NCBI RefSeq assembly: GCF_000002595.2
Contig: NC_057010.1
Span: forward strand, 4,664,190-4,728,189
Origin: Chlamydomonas reinhardtii
Lineage: Eukaryota; Chlorophyta; Chlorophyceae; Chlamydomonadales; Chlamydomonadaceae
DNA: 64,000 bases
Reading direction: 5' to 3'
Of this stretch, positions 46,501 through 57,288 are shown piece by piece. Position 1 is the first letter of the stretch. Each line of letters opens with the position of its first letter. The notes below the pieces were generated by a model. That model had not been told where the DNA came from and did not search any database. It saw nothing but the letters and a program-made list of their open reading frames with translations. Both the position numbers and the translations under genes were made by a program.

Positions 46501-46956
46501 CCCAGGCACACACCTTGAGCAGCTTCTCATCAGTGGACGTGCTCTTGGGGCCGCCCGACGCGAGGACCACAGTGACGTTGTTGCACAGGTAGTCAACCTG
46601 GACGTCGCCGTGCGCGGCAGCCAGCGCGGCCAGCGACTTGCGCGTGAGCGCAGTCATGAAGGCGTGGCACTTGCGGCGCGGCAGGATCTGGAAGGCGTTG
46701 GATATCGCCCTACAGGTGTGTGTGCAGCGCGCGGGTTGCGAGGGGGGAAACGGGTTGGGCTGGAGGAAGACGCAGAGCCTACGCACCTCTCCACCTCCGC
46801 GACGGGGACGTTGCTGGGTAGCTGCGCATTTTCTATGTCCCACGCGATAAGCACGTCCTTCTGCACAGCCCCGTCGCGCGAGTCCGCCTCCAGTCGCTGC
46901 AAATTGGCAACGAGCGGGTCCACCGGCTGCCCATCTCTCTGGGGCTCTGTTTGCAT
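42253..46956 (-). CDS. NYN-domain protein A (MARF1-like putative RNase), two C-terminal modules
   Basis: NYN domains are PIN-like, metal-dependent RNase folds. Exons in transcript order: 46956-46787, 46709-46514, 46300-46131, 45914-44664, 44287-43547, 43060-42253, in frame to about 1111 residues. The NYN domain (residues about 33-178) has DVLIAWDIENAQLP (D40, E42), GGPKSTSTDEKLLK and VLVLITGDDDFTSRVRKAMD (D148-D150), resembling the MARF1/limkain-b1 type. Next come NAWHAEWQDFLTYWLG, an acidic Gly/Ala/Gln linker, then two copies of a roughly 100-residue module. The first reads LASLQAVQAAGDAAQAL, NWLVWERTRNTPDF, and across the intron AKKHGCKLKVQLRLRNNE. The second begins LDLHALEAVRRSPDPQNALE and continues AHSHGCRMKATV. 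First of three tandem paralogues; the module is not recognised. Confidence 0.85.
43496..43536. repeat. CA microsatellite in NYN gene A intron
   Basis: A run of about 20 CA units directly follows the donor of exon 44287-43547 (minus strand). Confidence 0.8.
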
Positions 46957-47533
46957 TGACCCCTCCTATTTCATATTAGGAGATAAGCTAACCTAATATT
47001 GCGTTGGGCTTGGCGCAATTGCATTTGCCTCATTCACGCCGGCTGCCCCGGCTGCAGCATTCTCCTGACAGAAGCAAGAATATAAGGGAAATCCCGGTTG
47101 TCAGGTGCACGGTGGAAAACTATGATACATTCCCCTTCCAAGGCCTAAGAGCCCAAAGGCCGGTTGTCTGCGTCATGCACGATCGCCCCGACACGCAGCA
47201 GGCCGAAGTAACCCAACGTGCAAGTCCCCAAACCACGCATCCAACCATGTATCCAGCCTGTGAACTTGGTCACCTCACCCGCTCTGAACCAGTCACTTCC
47301 TTGTTCAGCCCCCTTGCACGCCCCTGCGACGCAACCTGGTGTGCATGTTGGGTCCCGTCCCTCACCAGTACCCTGCACTTGCGGGTCCTTGTCATTTCAA
47401 TCAGAAGTAAAACATCCAGTATCATCACCAAAGGCATCAGTCCCCAATCCACTGCCCATCATGCTCGTCATCGAGTCGCCGTGCTGTGAACCCACGCCTC
47501 ACGCGAAGCGGTACCCGCAAGCCCCACGTCCCT
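46957..47533. other. Spacer between NYN genes B and A
   Basis: 577 bp containing the 3' UTR of gene B and the promoter of gene A. No coding signal. The stop codon of gene B is itself part of CTGTAA, the only reverse TGTAA I noticed here. Confidence 0.5.
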
Positions 47534-50500
47534 TTACAGAGCTAACAACTCATAAATCCTGCCATTAACGCATACTTTGACCGCGGCCTTACGGGCTGCC
47601 GCTGACCTGCTGCGCATGCGGCGCGCAGCGCGGCGGGCCGCGCCGCTGGCGCGCAAGCGCCTGGTGCCGCTGCTGCCGGCTGCTGCGATTCGCCCATTGC
47701 CCCGCCGGCGGGTTTTACCGCCGGCGCCCCTGACCGCAAGCGCATTGCCACCCTTGGCTCTAACCTCAACGCCACCCGAGGCTGCTAGCGCCTGGTCCAG
47801 CATTGCGCGGAGCTGGTTGGCAGCGAGCTGTGCGGCCCGCTCTGCTGCGGGGCGGGGCGCGCCGCCGTCCAAACACGTGAGCATGACACGGGTCCGATGA
47901 CCGGTGGCAGACCGTGCCTCCACCTTGAATGCACAGCCAAGATCAAGCGCCCTGTGAGCGATTGCAGGAACAGTGACATGGTATCCAAAGTGCACAATAC
48001 GAGTGCCACGGCAACCCGGATGTACACGGTACGGTATGCCATCAACGATTCTGCACCGCCCGCACTGACCGCACCCGAAGCAAGGTTGGTTGCGCGGTGT
48101 GTGTTTACCATCCCTCCACCGTCTGTACCTGTCCCCAACTCACTTCTTTTGAAGGCTGGAGTACAGGGCGCTGCGGGTGCGCTTCTGCTCCACCAGCCAC
48201 CGCCGCACCGCCCCCAGCGCCTCAGCCTTGTCGGCCGCCTGCCTCACCACATCAAGGCTGGACAGTAGCAGCGTGGCGCGTGCGGGTTTAGGTCGGCGCT
48301 GCTTCGCTACCTGCTGCGCCTGGGCGCTCAGCAGCCGCCGTCCCCGCTGCCGGGCCCCCTCCATCCCCTCCTCCTCCACCTGCAGCCGCTGGTGACCCCT
48401 GGTGCCCGTGGCAGCATCACAAGCACTGCTATCGCCTCCCGCCGTCGCCGTCGCCGTCGCTGGCCCTTCGCAGTCCGCTTCACGCCGCTGCCGCGCCTTC
48501 ACCGTGCGTCTGCCACTGGTGCCGTGCGGCTGCTGGGTCTCGGCCTTGCGCTTCTTGCCAAACCCCGCTGCCGCCCTCACCGCCACACCGCCGCAGGGCG
48601 GGCGGACCCCCCTGCTGCAGTGCTCCACCCACAGCACCTCTGCCAGCCGCTGCACCTCGTCGCCTCCGCCGCACCTTTCGCAGCTTTCGCCGCCATCTCT
48701 GCAGCCGCCACCGCCTCCGCTGCCTCCGCTGCCTCCACAGCTCCCGCAGCCGTCGTCCCGCCGCTGTTGGATGCGCTCCGCGTTAATGCTCAGCAAGCAC
48801 GCCAGGTCCCGCGCCGGCAGGCTGGTCCGCAGCAGGCCCTCAACCGCCGCAACCTCGTACACCGGGTAGCGGGGCACCAGCCGCTGCAGGTGGGGCTGCT
48901 GCCGCTGCTGGGCGCCGTCGTTATCGTCCTCCACGTCATGGGGGGGCACCAGCCGCTGCACGTGGGGCTGGGCGCCGTCGTCATCGTCCTCCATGCCATC
49001 AGGAGTCACGACGACGATGTCACCAGAACCCGGTAGTTGCGAGCGCGGCAGCCCCAGTGCCGCCTCCACTGTGAGGAGCGCGCTGGCCGCAGCCCGCAGC
49101 ATGCGCTTACGCAGCTTCCGCCACCGGTTCTTGGTGCAGCTGCGAACGGTACCGGCAGGGATCGCGGCCAGTTCTGTGAAGCCCTGCCGCTGCAGCAGGG
49201 CTCGTAGCGCCCGGGTAGACAGCTCCCCGACTGCCACCACCGCGCTGCCGGCTGCCGCGGCTGCCGCTGCGCCGGCTGCGGCTTCATCTGCTGTCGACAG
49301 CAGCAGCCGCTGCTGCATCTCATGGTGGCCAGTAGCGTCCGGCCCGTCCTTGTCCGGCCCCTCCTCCTCGGCCCACTCCTCATCTTCCGCCTCCTCATCT
49401 TCCTCCGCCCCGGCCTTCTCTTCCTCGTCTTGCTCGACCTCCTGTCCCTCCTCTTCCAGCTCGTCTGGTTGCTCCCCCTCCTCTCCAGCGACTGCAGCTG
49501 CTCCCTGCCTGCGCTGATCGTCGCCGCCGCCGACGTCCATGCGGTCGCGGCCGCCATCAGCTGCCGGCCGCGGCTGAAGGCCCAACCAGTGGCGAACGAA
49601 GTCTGTCCAGTCAGCGTGCCACACATTGGGGCAGCCACGGATGGCCTCCCTGCAGACGGTGGCAGAGGGGGTCATCGCCTGAAGCTCCAAGACCAAAGTA
49701 ACCCAAGCCTAAAATTACCTAACGACAGGATGGTGCAGGCGCCCAAGACACAGCTTGCCCCATGCAGGAAAGACCTGCTTCCACCTAGCACGACGCACGT
49801 ACGGTATGTAAACTCACAGCAAGTTGGGGCTAGTGTGTTCGCCCGGGTGCAGCAGCTCCAAGTCCATGCCGGCGTCCAGGGCCCGCCTTACACGTGGGGT
49901 GAAGTCGTCATCGCCAGTGATCAGCACCAGCACACTGCGGGCGGCGCGGCCGGTGACGCACTGCTGCTCGATGAAGGCATCTATGTGCTGCGAAGGGAGG
50001 GCGGGTGCAGACGCGAAAGCGGATGGGGGATCAGGGATATGTAAAGGCCCGGTACAGACGGCATCGACAGCCGCTCGCCAGCCGGACAAGCCGCAACCCG
50101 GCCGCCCATTCCAAGCTGCTTGCCTCTGGCGTGTTACGGTCTGCAGGCCCGTCAATTTCTTACCCAGGCGACACGTGCATGTATGATGCCGGCATGCGCA
50201 TGCCCTGCTACCTCCGTACCTGCAGCAGCTTGGCATCAGCGGAGGTGCTCTTGGTGCCGCCGGCCGCGAGCATCACCGTGATGCGGGCGCACAGCGCTGC
50301 CAGCTGCTGCTCCCGGTAGCCCTGGCTCATGTTCCCAAGGGCGGTCAGGCTGAGCGCGGCCAGGAAGCCGTGGCGCTTGCGGCGAGGCAGGTAGGCGAAA
50401 GCGCTGGAGATGGCCCTGGCAGGTGTGAGTGTGCGGGGCGGCGGGATGGGGGCGGGGGCGGCATGGGCCGGGAAAGGAAACTCGTGTGCGCACAAGGGAC

Positions 50501-50996
50501 AGAAAGAGTAGACGAAGCGGGACGTCGTGGCGGGACGTAGAGCGGGAAAGTTGTTGACGAGTTCAGAGGCCAGGGGGGTCAGTCCCTAACAACTGCGCCG
50601 GCTGGCAGATTCGTTCTGGCTCCCCCCCCCCGAGCAAAGTTTGCTTGACTTTTGGGACTCGGGCACATAACCCCCCCCCCCCCCCTCCCGCGTACACACG
50701 ACTCACTCCTCCGCCTCCACCAGCTGCACTCTGGCAGGGGGCTTGGCGTTCTCAATGTCCCATGCGATCAGCACGTCCTTCTGCAGCGGCCCATCCCGCC
50801 AACCAGCCCGCAGATGCTGCAGGGGACTGCTGGGCAGGAGCTCCGGGGGGCTGTTGCTGCGCGGCCGCTGACGCGAGCGGGCCAAGGCGCGGGCTGCTGC
50901 CTTCGCCTGGAGGAGCCGTGGGCACGGCCGTGGGGGCCTGCTTGGCGACTGTCGGGTTGTTGCCTTCCGCCCTCTCTTCGCCCGGCCCTTGCCCAT
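47534..50996 (-). CDS. NYN-domain protein B (MARF1-like putative RNase), one C-terminal module
   Basis: Second paralogue. Exons in transcript order: 50996-50707, 50415-50220, 49987-49818, 49649-48144, 47951-47534, in frame to about 859 residues. The N-terminus is strongly basic (GKGRAKRGRKATTRQ). NYN landmarks are DVLIAWDIENAKPP (D80), GGTKSTSADAKLLQ and VLVLITGDDDFTPRVRRALD (D188-D190). The exon after the NYN domain opens NVWHADWTDFVRHWLG, the counterpart of the segment in A. The linker is Glu-rich acidic and Gly/Arg-rich. The C-terminal module reads LSSLDVVRQAADKAEALG, RRWLVEQKRTRSALYSSLQ, then across the intron ALDLGCAFKVEARSATG, and ends in a very basic tail (RRAARRMRSRSAAARKAAVK). All introns match A in position and phase. 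Nuclear localisation is possible from the basic ends but not shown. Confidence 0.85.
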
Positions 50997-51825
50997 TGCG
51001 CCTAGGACCTATCCCTACAACAATGTTAAGTAGCACTCTCTTCGCTGCTTTAACCAGATCCAGGCATCTTATGTTCGCGCCTAAGCTTGCTTCATTGCCA
51101 TCGCCTGCTTTGCAAGACCGTGGCGTCCAGTGGCTTCCCGCTTAGCAACTCAACGCTGTCGTCGTAGTTTGTTGCTTCATGTATAAAAAGCTGTGCTGCG
51201 AGCGCGACACGACCCCACGTTCAGTCGGATTTGCTCCGTCACGGGTCATTGGGTTACGGAGAGAGGTGCACCATCATACGCGCCATACCGATGTGGGTTA
51301 AGCTGCACACTGTTGCGGCCTTATGCGCCAGTACTTGTAATCCGCATCCTCATGCGCATTGTACCCATTGATGCGGACGCTGGGTCGCTGGCCCCAAAAG
51401 AGTGCCGCATCTCTGAGCTCTGCCCATCAAGCCTCCATCTCCGTGCCTATCCACGACCCCCAACTTGCCGCCGCATCTCTAAGCTCTGCATAGCACGCCT
51501 CCATCTGACCATCTCCATCTCCATCCCCATTCCCATCCCCATCCACGACCCCCGATCGCCTCGCGACAACTTGGCATACTGCGACAACTTGGCCTTGCAA
51601 AACCCGGTCTCGCGGAGGCCTTCGACGCGTGCTGTGCAGAGGCTGTATGTACGTAGCCGCTACTCAATGAGACAACTACAGCCGCGCCCGAGAGGTAGGT
51701 GTGTTGTGGCACTTAGTCCCGAAAGCGTCCCGAACCCATCCCTGATGCCCCGTGCAGTCCGACAACTCGTCATCCACAGAGGCGGCTCTGCTTACCCTCG
51801 CTCGCCACTCCGTACTGCCGCAGCA
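50997..51825. other. Spacer between NYN genes C and B
   Basis: 829 bp with the 3' UTR of C and the promoter of B. It contains an imperfect two-copy tandem repeat at about 51402-51515 (units share GCCGCATCTCT.AGCTCTGC and GCCTCCATCT). A TATA-like TATAAAAAG at 51182-51190 faces the plus strand, away from gene B, and has no gene behind it that I can support. Confidence 0.5.
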
Positions 51826-54800
51826 TCAGCAGACGGGGTCCCTCCACTGGACTTGCTCGTGGCGGTTGAGGTAGCGCTGTGCAGCGGAGCCCTGCTCCCG
51901 ACCCGCTCCTGCCGCGGCCGCTGCTGCGCCTGCGCCTGTTGCCGCTCGGCTCTTGTGCGCTGGTGTGTCGGGCGCCACCGCAGCTGCCGCCGCCACCGCG
52001 TGCGGCCCTGTCGCGGGCGTGGATGCACGCCGCAGCCGCACCTCGTGTGGGCGGCCTGGCGTGCACAGGCCCGGAGGCGTCGACGTCTGCGGCGACTGCC
52101 GGGTTGGCTTCTGCATCTGCAGCGTCGGCTGACGCTGCTGCTGGTGCTGCTCCGGCTCTGGCGGTAGCAGTGGCCGCTCTGCGGGCTGCCGCCGCGGCGG
52201 CTGCGGTTGCAGCGGCTTCGCTTGCTGTGCGCCCTCGTGACCCTGAACAGCAGGCGCGGCGCCGGCGGTGCCGCCGTAATCAACGCCACGACATGGCATG
52301 TTGGGTTTGTGCGCCTCGGCATTGCTGCCGCCATCCAGCAGCCGGGCCTTGGCGGCAACCCGTCTTCTGCCGCTGCCGCTAGGGCTCTCTGCATCGCAGC
52401 AGCCGTCATTGCCGTAATCGACATCCGGCGCTGCTGCCCGCCGCTTCTTCCCGCCGGCCTTGCCATCACCCATGCCATTGCGAGTGTCAGGCGCCGCCGC
52501 CGCTGATGGTGCAGCGCCTCCGCTGGCCACCGCGGCCAGTGGCCGCAAGGGCACATGCAGCGCGTCGACGGCGGCGGCGGTGGGACAGACATGGCCCACG
52601 TCCTTGCGAGCCGCCGTGCGGGCGCCTGCGCCGTCTGCTCCTCCCCCATCCTCACGACCCGCTGGGCCCACTGCGCCTGCTGCACCCGCCGCGCCGGCTG
52701 CTGTTGCGTGCCTGCGTGAGGGTGCCTTGTGCGGCCCGTGCGGCTGCTGCGGCACAGACCACGACCCCGCTACGTCCTGCGGGAGGAGCGGCGGCGCCCG
52801 CGGCGGCGGCGCCGGCGGCAGCAGCAGCTGGGGCTGCTCCGCCAGTAGCAGGAGCAGTTGTGCACGCAGCTGCCCCAGGGCCAGGCGCAGGGCGCCGCGG
52901 GGGTGGCACTCCGCGGCGGTGGCGGTGGCGGCGGCATGGTGCCGGAGGAAAAGCGTGCCGCCGTCGCATGGGCTGGCTGTGAGCCCGCAGCCCACGCGGG
53001 CAGCCCTGTGTGTTTCGTGATGCGAGGGGCAGCCGGGAGCCGGGTACGGCAAGATCAGGTGTGGCAATGCGTGAGTGGTGCGCAGTTCTGGAAATGCAAG
53101 GTCCATTCAACCACCTACCCAGCCACCTCCAAAGCACCCATGCCTCCGTTCTGCACTTCCGATCATACAATGGACGAGCTTGGCAGTTGGTCTACACTGC
53201 ATACAAAGCCGTGCCGGTCTACAACTTGCGTGCACCACGCCACTCACAGTTGCTGCAGACGTGCGAAGGCGGCGCCGCCGGTCCGCTGCTGCGCCAGCAG
53301 CCAGCCGGTGACGCCCCGTAGCGCGGCGGCGGGCTCGGGCGCCGCCTGCACCGGCAGCAGGCTGTCCAGGCGGAGTGAGGCGCGCGCCAGCAGCACCTGC
53401 TGCGCCTCCTCCTCCTGCTGCGCCTCCTCCTCATGCTGCAGCTGCTGCTGCTGCTGCTGCTGCTGCAGCGGGTCCTGCTGCTGCTGCCACTGCAGCGGAG
53501 GCTGAGGCGGCGGCGGCGGCGGCAGCAGGTGTGCCAGGTGCGGCGGCAGCGACGGCAGCGGCGGCGGCGGTTTCGGCGGTGGTAGTGGCGCCCCCGCCAT
53601 TCGCAAGCACCTGCCCGGGCGGTAGCCAAAACGGCCCACGCTCCCGGCAGCGCTAACGTCTCCCGCTGCTACTGACACACCGGCGCCGCCGCAGCCGCCG
53701 CCGTAGCCGTCACCACCGCCGCCACCACCCTTGCAGCCGCAAAACCGCCCGAATGCACCGCGGTTGCTGCCGCCGCAGCTGTACGCTTCACCGCCGCCCC
53801 CAGCTCCGCGACACTGCGTTGCCAGCGGCTGCTGTTCCACACTGCCGCCAGATGAAACCTCGCCGCCGCCACCGCCGCCGCCGCCGCCCTGACAACCGCC
53901 GCCACCCGCCACGCTGCCGACAGAGGCCGCGGCGCCCCCCGCGCTCGCCGCCGCTGTGGGCGTGCGCGGCGCCATAGCATCGTCTGGCGCGGCGGCGGCG
54001 CCGCCGCCGCGGGAGCCGCCGTTGCTGGCGCCCTCTGACGCTGCGCAGCCGCCGTCGCCGCCGCCACCACCGCTTACTTGCCATGATACGGCGACGCCGG
54101 CCTCGTGCCCACAGCAGTGCTGCCGCTGCTCGGGCTGTTGCTGTTGCTGCTGTTGCTTTTGCTGTTGTTGCTGCTGTTGCTGCTGCTGTTGTTGCTTTTG
54201 CTGTTGTTGCTGCTGTTGCTCTTGTTGCGGGTGGTGGTCTTGGTGGCCCTGGTGGTGCTGTTGTTGCCGCTGGTCGTGTTGCTGCGGCTGCGGCCGCAGT
54301 ATCGACGGCATGGGTATCTCCGGGTGCAGCCGCTCTGGCTCCACAGCCTGTGGCAGCTGCGGCGGCTGCACGTGCGGTTGCGGCTGTAGCACACGCGGCT
54401 GCGGCATGAACGGCTGTAGCAGCGGCGACGCCCACTGCGGCAGCTGCAGCAGCCCAGCGAACGGCGACGAGCCAGGCAACAGCGCCTGCAGCGCCGGCGA
54501 CAATGGGCTGCCGAGGTGCACCAGCGGCGTGTGTGGAAATGGCAGTAGCTGGCCAAACCCCGGGCCCGGGTGCATGAACGGTGTCGGCGGCCACTGCGGC
54601 TGCTGCGGCATCCCAGGGCCGCGCTGTGGTATTGCCATCGCCGCCGGTGTCTGTGAGTTCAGCAGCACGGCGGCGGCGGTCGCAGCGGTCGTGGCGGCGC
54701 TGCCGGCGGCGGCCTCCGTGCTCAACAGCGGCTGGGTGTTGAGCATGAACTGCAGGAACTGCTGCCAATTGGCGTGCCAGGCATTGGCGCGGCCATTGAC

Positions 54801-56292
54801 GGCGGTTCTGGCGAGCGAGACGAGGCAGAGGAAGGCAAAAGTTCAATTGTGTTTGGAGGTGCATCAAGCGTTCTGTAACTGAGGGGATGAGTAACGTGGA
54901 ACACGCCCGACCCATATCTCTGCAGGCGGCATGCGCACGGGGTGCGACCCGACCCACATCAGCCGACCTCTGTGAGCTGTGGTGTGGGTTCCGCGCCTAT
55001 GCATCCTCCTGTGCCCCCGCCTGTACACCGCCCCTCTCCCTCCCCCAGGCTCCCCCCTCTCCCTCCCCCGCCCTCCTCGCTGCTGCCACACACACTCTCC
55101 ACCGCCCCACGGCCCCCTCCCCCCCCCACGCCCCCCCCCACGGCCCCTCTCCGGCCTCACTCACAGCAGTTTGCCGCTGGTGGAGCCCGGCCCCGGGTGC
55201 AGCAGCTCCACGTCCATGCCGGCGTCCAGGGCCCTGCGCACCCCCGTGGTGAAGTCGTCGTCGCCGGTGATCAGCACCAGCACGCTGCGGGCGGCGCGGC
55301 CGGTGGCGCACTGCTGCTCGATGAAGGCGTCGATGCTCTGCGCGGAGGATTGGGGGGAGGTGGATGGGGGGGGGGAAGGGGATCGGGGGAGGAGGGGGCA
55401 GGGGATCGGGGACGGCGGGGTTGGGGGCGAGGTTTGGGGTGTCGGTTGGCTCGGTTCCGACCCAGACGTGGGCATAAGGGCGCAAGCGTGGCAAACCGGA
55501 CAAGGAAGCCGATCCCAGCCCATGCCGCAACCCGTCGAAGCTGTCACACACACCCGGCCACCCACCCGCAACACGCACCCACCCACCTCGCATCGCCCAT
55601 TTCCCCCCACCGGCCATCGCCGCCCTACCTACCCACCTGCCAACCCACCCACCGCACCTGTAGCAGCTTGGCGTCCGCAGAGGCGCTCTTGGCCCCGCCA
55701 GTGGCGAGGTAGGCGTCCACGTGTCTGAGCAACGCGTCCACTTGAGCGCTGCCGTGAGCGCGCGCCATCGCATCCACAGACCGGCGGCCCAGAGCGGTGA
55801 CAAAGCCGTGGCGCTTGCGGCGCGGCAGGTGCGTGAAGGCGTTGGAGATGGCCCTGTGCGAGCAAACAGCGGGTGTGCAGTGCGGGAGGGAGCGAGCCAG
55901 GCGCGGCGAGGGTGTTGAATAGTTGCGCGATGAAGGGAGCGCGGGTGCGGGCAGACAGATTTGTGTGGTTGAGCGCAAATGTGGGTAAGAGCAAGACATG
56001 CGACGCGAGGAGGCAGGTGCAGCGCTTGAGCTACAACACTCTCAGCCGGGGGCGCCCCCTTTTCCCGCGCAAAACGTTGCAGGCACCGCCCGGGCCCTTC
56101 GGCGCCCTTCCCGCCGCACCTCTCGACCAGCAGGAGCGGTATGCCGACCGGTGGTCGCACGTTCTCGATGTCCCAGGCTATCAGGACCTCCTTGGGCGCG
56201 GCCGCGCCGTCGCGGCCGCGCGCGGCGAGCGGCCGCAGGTTCGCCAGCGCGCCCGGCGTCATGCAGGCGCCTGCAATGGTGTAGTAGGTCAT
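51826..56292 (-). CDS. NYN-domain protein C (MARF1-like putative RNase), one C-terminal module
   Basis: Third paralogue. Exons in transcript order: 56292-56120, 55853-55658, 55337-55165, 54807-53248, 53005-51826, in frame to about 1093 residues. NYN landmarks are EVLIAWDIENVRPP (D41), GGAKSASADAKLLQ and VLVLITGDDDFTTGVRRALD (D149-D151), with one codon more than A and B in the third exon (HPGPGSTSGKL). The post-NYN segment is NAWHANWQQFLQFML. The linker is Gln/Pro-rich (poly-Gln at about 54125-54235) then Gly/Cys-rich. The module reads LDSLLPVQAAPEPAAALR, TGWLLAQQRTGGAAFARLQQ, then across the intron LAARVGCGLTASPCDGG, followed by a long Ala/Pro/Gln tail with basic patches (GGKKRRAAA). Intron positions and phases equal those of A and B. 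Whether the divergent final module is functional is unclear. Confidence 0.85.
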
Positions 56293-57288
56293 GCTTGAGG
56301 TGGTGTTGGCGCCTGTGCCGACGAGCTCAGGGCTAGAAGGAGCGGGCCGAGCGAAGAGGAGGCAGCATTTTGCAAAAGGCTTCTAGCCGAACCGTGGGTC
56401 GCCTTGTCAACGCCTGCGGAGTCTAGGCTAGTTGAAAAGGGCTACAAAGTGTCTGCGGGTACACCGTATTGCTGTGGCAAGCAGAAGCGGGCGTGTGGTC
56501 CTCCTAACTGCGCAGAGCCTAGCCGCAGTCATTCAGCCCCGCACGCGCAATCCCCACCATCCGTGGGCACTGGTTTTAGCTCTGGCTTTCTGGCAACTTA
56601 CAGGCCACACCTTCAGCACGGCGGCACCCGGAGTCGCCTCCAAGCCTATGCGCATGCACCCTGGGAGCTTCCCGGCACGTCCTGTGCAGTACCCGCCTGC
56701 ACAGACCCAGGCAGTTTATTTGCCCTGGCTGTGGCTACCGGCGCCTGCACCATTGCTGGGCTCTTGGTTGCCACAGACTAGTTTCAATGTCCTGCTAACA
56801 TGAGCGATGTCGCTCAACACCTCACAACCAGTACCAAATTGCCGCACGTCATGCGCTACAGCAGCGTGCTCGTGTGTCAAGTATCCCCCCGTGCTCTTCT
56901 GGTACGTGCTTGCCTGCAGTATCCTATCATGCAAGGAGCAAACAAACAATTGACGTGCTGGTGGTGCGGCGCGCATTCCCGATGTGCGCCGCAGACGCAC
57001 CACCGCACACACACCACGGCGATAGCACGAGCATACATCAAACATGCCGACCCTCTGCAATCATGTTTTTTACGACCACGAACAAACTGAACACGGCCAA
57101 CCCATTGCATAAACACACATGAAACAGCCGCCCCAAACCCAACCCTCGCTACACCCCAACACCCTTTGACCCCCAACTCACATCCACAGAACCCTCTCCA
57201 CCACCACACACGTGTGCCCCACCTCCCCGCTGCATTCCTTCTGCTCCCCGCTCCTTCCCCCGCCCCCACTCCACGCCGCCGCCACCTC
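56293..57288. other. Spacer between the SBP gene and NYN gene C
   Basis: 996 bp with the 3' UTR of the SBP gene and the upstream region of NYN gene C. A reverse TGTAA (TTACA at 56598-56602) lies 690 bp past the SBP stop. No gene seen. Confidence 0.5.
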
